Assembly (NCBI GenBank): GCA_003427395.1
Contig: BFEA01000427.1
Location: forward strand, 632,629 to 662,809
From: Chara braunii
Lineage: Eukaryota > Streptophyta > Charophyceae > Charales > Characeae
Reading direction: 5' to 3'
Length of the DNA stretch: 30,181 nucleotides
Within the stretch, counting starts at the first letter, position 1. Every line of letters starts with the position of its first letter. The notes beneath the pieces were generated by a model. The model had not been told where the DNA came from and did not search any database. It saw nothing but the letters and a program-made list of their open reading frames with translations. Below are positions 19,404 through 27,059 of this stretch, piece after piece. The translations under genes and the position numbers were made by a program.

Positions 19404-19484
19404 GGAGGGAGAGAGCGAGAGAGCGAGAGAGAGAGAGCGAGAGAGCGAGAGAGAGAGAGAGAGAGAGCGAGAGAGCGAGAGAGN

Positions 19485-19543
<59 letters not shown>
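19404..19543. repeat. Interrupted (GA)n array with one N
   Basis: Purine-only GA repeats, with GAGC interruptions in the first half and a pure GA run after the N at 19484. The N probably marks a read-length limit within the repeat. Confidence 0.96.
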
Positions 19544-19545
<2 letters not shown>

Positions 19546-19716
19546 CCCTTCTAGAAAGAGGGAACGAGGGAGCATAAGACGGTCACAGTGGTGGATGCCA
19601 GGACAGGGGCAAGACGACACAAGTGGGGGGAGAGGGAAAGGGATCAGGGGTTTTGGAGAACGGAGTATGAGGAAACATCATGAACTTGATAGGACAGAGC
19701 TGGTGATGACACTCAC

Positions 19717-19821
19717 CTCGAAAACAACATTCCGATAGCCATACACACGTGTCGGACCGAAGGGATTGTCAATGGATCCCCGTGTTTGAATGGCCGCTCT
19801 CCCGCCATCACCCAGAATAGA
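19717..19821 (-). CDS. Possible internal exon of an unidentified host gene
   Basis: A 105-bp (35-codon, phase 0/0) minus-strand segment lies between an acceptor-like TTGTTGATTGCAG and a donor-like GAG/GTGAGT. It translates to SILGDGGRAAIQTRG then SIDNPFGPTRVYGYRNVVFE, which looks like conserved globular protein. A TGA lies in frame seven bases upstream of the exon and another about 36 bases downstream, so the frame closes soon on both sides, as expected for an exon. I do not recognise the family. No ATG or confirmed neighbouring exon was found. Confidence 0.32.
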
Positions 19822-19947
19822 CTGCAATCAACAAGATACATCCTACTTACGTCACTGCACATCTAAATGGCAATTGGCCTTGACGACATTCATGCCAACG
19901 TTGCTGCCCCACAACTAATTAAGAGCTCATGAACGTTCCACAATTTG

Positions 19948-20115
19948 GTTAACGCCATGGAGACCTGCAAATTTCAGCTGCTGGCCAACGGGTCCAAAAC
20001 TGAAATTAGGGTTTGGGGGTCAATTTTATTCACACCGGTTAACGAAAAAAGACCTGCACTTTCAGCTGCTGGCCGACGGGTCCAAAACCTCTGGGGGTCA
20101 ATTTTTTTTGTGTTT
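19948..20115. repeat. Direct repeat, spacing ~89 bp
   Basis: GGTTAACG, then GACCTGCA-TTTCAGCTGCTGGCC-ACGGGTCCAAAAC and GGGGGTCAATTTT, occurs from 19948 and again from 20037. Confidence 0.88.
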
Positions 20116-20400
20116 TTGAGAAATTTTGACTTCTTTGAGTTGTTTTTTTTTTTTATAACTATTTTTCACTTTTTTTAAATGTTTTTTTTTCAAGTTCTTT
20201 TTTTTGTTGCCTGTTTTTTTGTTTTAGGTCAAGGTTGCTGTGTGCCAAATACGGTGACTTTTGGACTGACCAAACTTCCTCTGCTGACATTTCTGAAATT
20301 CCTGAAAATTTCTGAAATTGAGGTCGGGTGTTGGCAAGGTTGATTAAGAACTTGTAAACAGGCCTTTGGGCTTTTCGTATACATGGCATGACAAGTTTCC

Positions 20401-20496
20401 GAAAGTGAATTCAGGCCTCCATTAATTGATGCTCCACAACGACGTGATTCTAATGCGGCAATAATGACCTACGTTCTATTCCGGGGAAGACGGTAG
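20401..20496 (+). mobile_element. Foldback (MITE-like) element, copy 1, left half degenerate
   Basis: The right half, ATAATGACCTACGTTCTATT followed by CCGGGGAAGACGGTAG, matches the right half of the element at 22319-22430. The left half is only weakly similar (GAATTCAGGCCTCC-ATTAATTGATGC against GAATAGAGCCTCTGGTCATTGTAGC). The left boundary is therefore approximate. Confidence 0.55.
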
Positions 20497-20848
20497 GCCA
20501 CCATCCTGCCAGCAGCAATCTGCCGCTATCCGCCGCGAGAGCGGCGGCGTGCTCCACCAGGATGCACAATCGTCTTCAGGACAATCGTTGACCTGCCAGA
20601 GCAGCAGAGCAAATTCTGGAAACTCATTGTCCCCACTTTCCACAACCACCACAACCACCTCAGAAACAATTTCTTTCTATTTATTGAAGTTTATTCCCCT
20701 CTTCTTCTTTCCTTCCTTTGTGAAAAGCCTGACAGCCTTTGGAATATCATCATCGGACGGACCAGCCTCAGGTCATTCCAAATGATTTCACTGCTCACTG
20801 CTCACTGCTCACTGCTCATCTGATAGTATATTAGTATATTAGTACATT

Positions 20849-20918
20849 AGTATCTGGATTCGAACTCAAGTCTGTATTTCAACAGTTCATGGGTGTTCCA
20901 ACGGAGCTACTTCAGCCA
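20849..20918 (-). repeat. tRNA-like sequence with Pol III A and B boxes (SINE head or tRNA relic)
   Basis: On the minus strand, TAGCTCCGTTGG (20898-20909) matches the tRNA A box with one change and GAGTTCGAATCC (20856-20867) matches the B box with one change. Their spacing of 30 bp is normal for a tRNA. CTGT/ACAG could form part of an anticodon stem. The D stem, T stem and acceptor stem do not pair properly and no 3' acceptor half is present. Downstream lies a short simple repeat (TACTAATA, three imperfect copies), as often seen at SINE tails. A decayed tRNA gene is the alternative. Confidence 0.55.
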
Positions 20919-21059
20919 ATTTCGTATTTCGAGTTCTTCGCAGATTAGATCGTACCTGGCCCCCCTGCACCAAATGACTGGTGGCAGAACATGCTGGCAA
21001 TTTAACAGCAACAGCTAAATGCCACTCAAGTTGATGTGGGAGGTCATGCGTTCCACCGG

Positions 21060-21060
<1 letters not shown>

Positions 21061-21116
<56 letters not shown>
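21061..21116. repeat. G56 homopolymer
   Basis: 56 uninterrupted G on the plus strand. This could form stacked G-quadruplexes. The exact length is unreliable in assembled data. Confidence 0.95.
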
Positions 21117-21117
<1 letters not shown>

Positions 21118-21460
21118 GGACAAGGGGTACCAGGGATTCATGGAATCTATACCTTCCGTGGTGAGAACCTCAGAGTTCATAAAATGTTTTGGTACAAGAA
21201 GAGGGAGGAGGGGGCGGGGGGGGGAGGGAATTGAGCCTGGCCCATTTCTCAGTAGTTCGCACTCATAAGAAGAAGTGTTCATTCACAAAGATCAAGCGAG
21301 ACCCATTTCCCAGTCGGCCAGTGTGACACACTGCGAACTGTTCCTCCAGGAATGATTTGAATTTTGAAGTTCTCTTAAATTTGAAATTTCCCGTAACTTG
21401 AGGGGCTACTCTACCTTTCTAAAGAAAAAGTCTGCGGCCTCCACTCAAGCTTGGAATGAA
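21117..21460. other. No gene recognised
   Basis: G-rich at its left edge and otherwise unremarkable. Confidence 0.4.
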
Positions 21461-21612
21461 AGTTCTCATTCTCATTTGTTTCTTTACGAGTTTTTAAATT
21501 CCCTTTCCAAGTTCTCATTCTCATTTGTTTGTTTCTTTATGAGTTTTTAAATTCCCTTTCCAAGTTCTCATTCTCATTTGTTTCTTTACAAGTTTTTCAA
21601 TTCCCTTTGAAA
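21461..21612. repeat. ~50-bp tandem repeat, three copies
   Basis: Units start AGTTCTCATTCTCATTTG at 21461, 21510 and 21563 and run through GAGTTTTTAAATTCCCTTT. The middle unit has an extra GTTT. Confidence 0.95.
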
Positions 21613-21682
21613 TAAAGTAAAACAAGGAGCAGGAAAAGCAGGAAGATCAAATACACAGACGCTTTACAATGACTACAGATAA

Positions 21683-21790
21683 GAGTCTAGAGAAGCTTTG
21701 ACTATATATTCAGAGGGTGAGTCTTGGAGAAGCTTCGTCTATATATTCAGAGGGCGAGTCTTGCGAAGCTTCGTCTATATATTGAGAGGG
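21683..21790. repeat. 36-37-bp tandem repeat, three copies
   Basis: GAGTCTTGGAGAAGCTTCGT, then CTATATATTCAGAGGG, starts at 21683, 21719 and 21756 with a few substitutions. Confidence 0.95.
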
Positions 21791-22195
21791 TCACCACCGT
21801 AACCATGGAAAGGTAGACGATGTTGTACCACAAATCGTCACACAAATTCACATGAACGGCTAAATATGACATCAATGCCAGATCACACTGTCATCGAGTA
21901 TGACAGGATGCCTTTGTGGCAGTTATTGCATACTTACTATTTAAGTATGAAGTGATCCTCAATTATGTCGTTGGGGTAGGTCTTGCGATTCGTCTAATTC
22001 GGTGATTGCTACCAGTAGTGTTTATTGATGTGTCCTTTCCCCTCAGAATGTAATTGAAATTTGAAACTACTACCATAAGTTCCTATTGCAGCACCTAACA
22101 CAGATTCTTGTTTTAAAAAGTTGTGGCGGTTGATCGACAGGTAACGAGTTCACGTGCTCACTGCTACAAAATGTTAGGGGATATTGCTGCTGCAA

Positions 22196-22200
<5 letters not shown>
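21791..22200. other. No gene recognised
   Basis: AT-leaning sequence with stops in all frames and no recognised motif. Confidence 0.45.

Positions 22201-22231
<31 letters not shown>
22201..22231. repeat. A31 homopolymer
   Basis: An uninterrupted run of 31 A. It could be the tail of a plus-strand retroposed sequence to its left, but no body is recognised. Confidence 0.95.
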
Positions 22232-22233
<2 letters not shown>

Positions 22234-22318
22234 AGCAAACAACAGAAGACAGAAACTTCTTTAATCTGAGACTGAGACTCCTCATTCCCAGCCTGGTTGG
22301 AGTTATGAAGCCTTGCGA

Positions 22319-22430
22319 CTACCGTCTTCCTGAATAGAGCCTCTGGTCATTGTAGCTGTAATTTTTTGGGCCAACTTTCAGTCTAAATGCAGTGATAATG
22401 ACCGACGTTCTATTCGGGTGAAGACGGCAG
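22319..22430 (+). mobile_element. Foldback (MITE-like) element, copy 2
   Basis: A 112-bp sequence whose two ends pair over about 42 bases. The left end is CTACCGTCTTCCTGAATAGA-GCCTCTGGTCATT; the right end read on minus is CTGCCGTCTTCACCCGAATA-GAACGTCGGTCATT. The short loop (GCTGTAATTTT to AACTTTCAGTC) is shared with copy 3. There is no coding capacity. A clear target-site duplication was not found. Confidence 0.75.
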
Positions 22431-22569
22431 CTTCAAAAACGGGTACACAGACCTGGACAAGGATTTGCTAATCTGCCAATCAGTAAGCACCCGATGCACT
22501 GCCAGCAAGCATGAGCACGAGCCTCCCAAGGAGTGCTACACACCCCTTGTGTGCTGCTACCACCACCAC

Positions 22570-22684
22570 GTACCGTGTTCACCACCAAATAGAACGCCCG
22601 GTAATTATCGCGGTCTCTGGACTGAAAGTTGCTCCAAATACAGCCATAATGACCGGGCATTCTTTTCAGTGGTGAAGACGGTAG
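22570..22684 (-). mobile_element. Foldback (MITE-like) element, copy 3
   Basis: On the minus strand it reads CTACCGTCTTCACCACTGAA, then CCCGGTCATTATGGCTGTATTT, AACTTTCAGTC and an inverted second arm ending GTGAACACGGTAC. It aligns with copy 2 along its full length, including the loop, but in the opposite orientation and 139 bp away. This fixes the element size at about 112-115 bp. Confidence 0.75.
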
Positions 22685-22781
22685 CATCCCTCACAGCAGC
22701 TAATCGAAGATGGCATCGCCTAGCACCCCTAACAGCAGTAATCACACTTCAATGTGCCAGGTAAGCATACACAAGGGAAAC

Positions 22782-22916
22782 CTTCACCGTTACACAAAGC
22801 ACAAATCAACCCCATACAAGACGCCAGCGGCAAGTGCCTGACCAACAGCAGCCCCATACATAAGAAATGATAAGAGGGGCTTTTCCACATATTCCATTCC
22901 TTGAAATGCAGTAAAA
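22782..22916 (-). CDS. Possible short membrane-segment exon, unidentified
   Basis: A 44-codon minus-strand frame is closed upstream by a TAG and ends at a TAA. It reads MEYVEKPLLSFLMYGAAVGQ then ALAAGVLYGVDLCFV, one clear hydrophobic, small-residue-rich segment. A pyrimidine-rich TATTTTTTACTGCATTTCAAG precedes it and could be a splice acceptor. A 69-codon minus frame at 23218-23009 lies just upstream, with an internal GTGAGG...TTTCTTTCAG that resembles a very short intron. No family is recognised, so both are tentative. Confidence 0.2.
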
Positions 22917-23258
22917 AATACTAAAAACTAACGCTAGAAGAATAGTGGCTAATCTGCAACAAACGGCAATCGGAGGGCCCAGGGAGACCCTACAGCAGTC
23001 AGGACGCTTCACCCCTTAGGGCCCTCGTCACAAGCCAGGTCCAGAGGACATAGAGCAATAACTGAAGGGAGAGTGTGGATGGCGATAATTTTGCCAGGAT
23101 GTGCTAAACCGTTGACACCAGTCAGCTGAAAGAAAGACCAGATACTATGGTAAGCTATCCTCACCTGCTTGTCATTGCTTTCCCATGCCCCCAATAGTGG
23201 GCCATTTACCGTTTGCAACTTTGGACTATTCCTATGTTTTTTTTTCTATTCTGGGAAG

Positions 23259-24358
23259 TGCAAGGAATATGAGTGTGAATGATATACAGAAAAACAAGTT
23301 GCGAAATCACACAGATGTCCACGTAGTCGTATCCAAGCAGAGAATACAAAATGCACCGAAAAACCATCCATATAGAGCTATACAATGAAATAATGAGCCA
23401 ATGTTCAAGCCCGTAGGCCACACCAACACGGTATCCAAAGTCGCTCCTCTCTGTCTGGCGCCCAGCGCCCAACCTACTCTACCCGACTATCCTACCTACA
23501 GCTGGTTCACGCAACAGGCTCACTTCGACTCTCGAAGACCAATGTACATAACTGTCAACTCCATAGCCGACCTCTCTTCATGCACCAGGTACGTATCTCG
23601 TCACCCTCAATCAGACCTTTATTACCCCACACTTGCCTCCTTCCCTGAAGACCACCAGATCACCCACTGTACCCCCTGGCGCCCAGCAGCCCGGCTATGG
23701 CTGCCTGCGCCCCGCCGCCCTGCAGCGCCCCACTTCACCACTAAGCGCCCCGTCAGCGCCCTGGACAGTCGCGCAGCATCAAGCAGAAGTGCAGCAGCAC
23801 TTCCGCATTGCCAGCACTGGCCAGAATGCCTGGCCTGGGCTGCCTCACTTCTTTTATGGAAGTGGCAGCCTCCTGGATGCTGCGTGTGGCCTGGCTGGAA
23901 GCTTCCAGTAGCTTCCAGTTGGGCCTCAGACCCTGTGCCCTGGCCCGAGACTACAGTTGAGGGCCTGGGCCCTTTTCAGTTGGGCACGGCCAGAGTCTCC
24001 GGACTTGGGTTGTTTGCTGCATCTGTGCAGGGCTCCCAGGCAGGTGCGTCGACCGTACTGCTTTTCCAAAGGCCGATGGCCTGCTTCCCAAGTATCGGCC
24101 CTGCTTTGTGTGTATGTGCCCAGGAGCAACTGTCTAGGCCTGGGCCAACTGTATGACGCAGCTTAGTGAGCCTCACGCGTCTACCCAACCAACTGGCGTG
24201 CTGCAAGAGCCTGAATACCCATATATGAAAATGTCGAATTTTGGCCTCTGACGAATATTCAGGCCCGCCTTCACTTAGGGCGGGCACTCGGCTTGCTGGT
24301 GGCCTTAGCCCAGAACATGTGATGTCTGATAGGGCCCCTTGAGGGCTTGTTCCTCACA
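23259..24358 (-). repeat. 3' LTR of element A, 1100 bp
   Basis: On the minus strand the LTR begins TGTGAGGAAC directly after the polypurine tract and ends CATATTCCTTGCA, giving the canonical TG...CA. The same CATATTCCTTGCA occurs three bases before the primer binding site at the right edge of the window, which defines the LTR end. A 251-codon plus-strand frame (23401-24156) lies inside but is antisense to the element and low in complexity. Confidence 0.88.
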
Positions 24359-24372
24359 TTCCCATCCCCCTT
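24359..24372 (-). promoter_or_regulatory. Polypurine tract of element A
   Basis: AAGGGGGATGGGAA on the minus strand abuts the TG of the 3' LTR. In LTR retrotransposons this RNase-H-resistant purine run primes plus-strand DNA synthesis. Confidence 0.85.
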
Positions 24373-24397
24373 AGCTTCGAAAGTCCGCTGAGATGCT

Positions 24398-24680
24398 TCA
24401 TGCTGGTGCCTGCCCCTTCAGTTTCTTCTCATAATCTGTCACGATCTGAGCAGCCGTCTTGACAAGTTCCTCCCTTGAAATCCATCGATATTCCTTAGGA
24501 TCAGTATGATGCCTGAAATGTACTCTGTATTCCCTTGCAGGTTTAGGAGGTCTTCCCCTGCCAGGTGGCTTGGGAACAGGCATGCCTCTGTGATCCGGGA
24601 TGCCGTTGACGTCCACGTGGCCATCCATGGTTGGGGGCAGCATAGATCTCCGTGATGGGAACTGTGCTGTAAATGCTGAG
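24398..24680 (-). pseudogene. Element A chromodomain-like C-terminal tail
   Basis: The minus-strand frame ending at 24398 reads RRSMLPPTMDGHVDV, a linker with PGRGRPPKPAREYRVHFRHH and then PKEYRWISREELVKTAAQIV. The EYRVHF...W-S-EEL pattern fits the diverged chromodomain at the end of chromovirus integrases, thought to steer integration by binding chromatin. The GRGRPPKP stretch resembles an AT-hook. The segment is in a different frame from the integrase; about 45-50 residues normally found between KLMPQ and this tail appear to be deleted at about 24680. Confidence 0.72.
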
Positions 24681-25488
24681 GCATTAGTTTCCTAGAGATG
24701 CCAAACTCCTGTCCCAACTCACTAGCTCTGACCCAGACACGTTCCCCTACCTGAAATGTGGACTGTCGGCGTTTCTTGTTCTCATAAGCAATCATTACCT
24801 CTTGAGATTTCTTGATGTGTTCGACAGTCTGCTGCCACAATTTCTCGTACTGGAAACCAAATTCAATAGTTTCAGGAGTTGCAGCAGTTCAGTTTTCAGG
24901 CAGGAGGAAGTCTAGAGCAGATCTAGGCTTCCATCCCACATGCAGCTGATTTGGGGTGAACCCTGTGGTGCTGTGTACAGCGTTATTGTATAGACTGGCA
25001 ATGAGAGGTAACTTCTCATCCCAGTCATCCCGGCTGGGCTTGATGTAATGCCTTAGCAGATGCTGCACCACACGGTTCATCTGTTCAGCCTGTCCATTTG
25101 CTTCGGGATGATTCCCAGAAGTCATCTGAAGCTGGCTGCCCATCTGTTCAGCAGCCTTCTTCCTCATCTCGCTGGCAAATCGCACATCCCTATCACGAAC
25201 AATTGTCTTTGGTGGCCCGAAATCACGCACCCAGTTATCCATGAATAACTTAATGACATGTTCGGTCCTGGTGGTTTCTGGCATGGCAACTAGTCTAGCA
25301 AACTTAGTAAACCTATCCACTATGACGAAGGTGTGCCACTTGCCATTCTTGCTGGTCACGAGAGTATCCATGAAGTCCATGGAGATGCTCTGCCCTAGGC
25401 CAGCAGGAATGGGTAGAGGCTTGAGTAACCCAAGCGGAGCTTGAGCCCGCGGCTTGTCCCGCTGACAGACCTGACAGGTCTGTACATG
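24681..25488 (-). pseudogene. Element A integrase (catalytic triad kept, nonsense mutation)
   Basis: Begins with the second half of the H2C2 finger (TCQVCQRDKP); the His half is missing. The core keeps the first Asp in SMDFMDTL, the second in IVRDRDVRFAS and the Glu in HPEANGQAEQMNR, so the D,D-35-E residues are intact. The long frame 25380-24889 ends in TGA (24889-24891) after LLPEN. The same frame then continues with TAATPETIEFGFQYEKLWQQ and GERVWVRASELGQEFGISRKL, the integrase C-terminal fold. The stop may derive from CGA by a C-to-T change. Confidence 0.88.
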
Positions 25489-26097
25489 CTTCTAAAAATA
25501 AACTACGCAAAATCTCCCTAGATGGAACAACTAACCTTTTAAACCCTGCCTTTTCAAGAAAGAGTAACCCATCCGCCATCACAAACTCGTCAGAGGTGCC
25601 CTTGTCTTTGGCCTGCAATTTGTTGATGATGTCCATCGTGATGGGATCTTCCTTGTAGGCTTGCCCCAAAGATCGAGTCACGTCCTTAGATAAGCCAAAC
25701 TCATAAATCAGCGCACCTAGGTAGTCTGCCCTTCTAGACAACGCGTCCGCAACCTTGTTGTACGCCCCCTTCACATAGTCTAGTTTGAAGTCATACTGAT
25801 CTATGACTTCAATCCAGCGTTTAAGTGCATCGGAGAGAACTGGTTGGGTCTTGATCCACTTGAGGGTCTGATGGTCAGTTCTCAAGTAGAAGAACCTCCC
25901 TAACAGATAGTGCCTCCAGTGGACAAGTGCCTTGTAGAGAGCGTAGAGCTTCCTTTCGTAGGTGGACTTTGCCAACTTCTTTGATGGCATCTTTTTGCTC
26001 ATGTACTCGACCGGTCTCAACGTTTTCCCTTCCTGCCGAATCAGCACTGTGCCAATGCCATATTGGCTTGCGTCAGTGGTAACAATGAATGGTACTA
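25489..26097 (-). pseudogene. Element A RNase H domain (catalytic residues intact)
   Basis: The frame 26128-25313 reads [20 protein letters not shown] (Asp), YERKLYALYKALVHW (Glu), LRTDHQTLKW (Asp) and NKVADALSRR (Asp), so all four metal-binding acidic residues of Ty3/Gypsy RNase H are present. It continues with DPITMDIINKLQAKDKG and a FVMADGLLFLEKAGFKRLVV segment that normally precedes the H2C2 finger. After LRSLFLEA the frame changes and the HxxxH half of the finger is absent, which marks a deletion near 25485. Confidence 0.88.
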
Positions 26098-26560
26098 AAG
26101 ATAAGTATGTCGTTGAGGTACACGACAACGAACTTATCTAAGTAGTCATGGAAGATCTTATTCATGGCGTGCTGGAATGTACCCGACGCATTGCAAAGGC
26201 CAAAGGGCATCACCACAAACTCGTACAGACCGTACCTGGTCCGGAATGCGGTTTTGTGCTGACCCTCTGGTCTTATGGCAATCTGATGGTAGCCGGATTT
26301 TAAGTTTATCTTGGTATAGTACTTACACCCCTGCACCCTATCCAATAGGTCGTCGATGCGTGGTAGAGGCTCTGCGTTCTTAACGGTGATGGCATTGAGG
26401 CCTCTATAATCAATGCACATCCTTAGTGTTCCCCCTTTCTTTGGAACAAATAAAACTGGTGAGCCAAAGGGGGAGGTGCTAGGCCGAATCCACCCCTTCT
26501 CTGTGAGCTCTTTCAGTTGTCGCCGAAGCTCGTCCAACTCGGCCGGAGATGTCAAAGGGC
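26097..26560 (-). pseudogene. Element A reverse transcriptase, truncated and catalytically altered
   Basis: The frame 26555-26073 carries the conserved start ([35 protein letters not shown]), motif A ([14 protein letters not shown]) and [16 protein letters not shown]. In motif A the usual catalytic Asp (K-I/L-D-L) reads Asn (KINLKSGYH). The YxDD box reads YLND (Asn codon 26112-26114). The frame stops after DILIFS and jumps to RNase H, so the thumb and connection (roughly 120 residues in relatives) are missing. Polymerase activity is therefore lost three times over. Confidence 0.9.
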
Positions 26561-27058
26561 AAATCGTCGCTCACCAGGAATGGTATCTTATGGCTTATCT
26601 CTCCTTTTGGGTAGGAAAAAGTGCAGACTACATCTTTAATGTAGTCCTCCACCAACATGCGCTCTTTGTTGGCCAAAGTAGATGCTACTGGTCTACAAAG
26701 ACGTTGCACCCGGTCCTTCAGGCGCAGTCTATCAACGCAGTCGCGACTTATGAAGTTTCGCGTGGAGCCAATGCCTACGAAGGCGCCACACTTGCGACCA
26801 CCCACACCAACTTCCACAACGAAGTGCTCCCCTCTAGGACCTCTACTTAGTGCCACCCAGGACTCATGAGGGTCCCTTGCCGACCACTCACCTTGAAGGT
26901 CCTCTAAGGCTTCAGACACATCCAACGTACAGAGTATAGTTGAGTCCGGATGCGTCTGCGGGGTGACTAAGGAGTCAATAGCTTCGGCCAACTCTTGAAA
27001 CGGGGAGGGTACATCACCCGCTTCAACGACAGTAGAAGCAGCTACAACTTCTACCGGC
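26540..27058 (-). pseudogene. Element A aspartic protease (active site lost)
   Basis: Starts GPVEVVAASTVVEAG and includes the frame 26991-26479. HFVVEVGVGGRKCGAFVGIG then STRNFISRDCVDRLRL is the retropepsin-like core. The catalytic D-T-G triplet reads G-I-G (codons 26767-26775); GAC to GGC and ACT to ATT would each take a single transition. After DLPFDI the usual LGMDWL-type continuation and the long linker to reverse transcriptase are deleted, joining directly to the RT start at about 26545. Confidence 0.85.
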
Positions 27059-27059
27059 C

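Noticed and set aside
20849-20918. Functional tRNA gene
   Set aside because: A and B boxes fit, but D, T and acceptor stems do not pair and there is no 3' acceptor half.
20887-21282. 131-codon minus-strand frame with a long polyproline run
   Set aside because: The proline run is the G56 homopolymer read backwards; the flanks show no protein features.
23401-24156. 251-codon plus-strand open frame
   Set aside because: It lies wholly inside the 3' LTR of element A, antisense to it. It is rich in P, A, W and S and shows no motif. LTRs often contain long chance frames.
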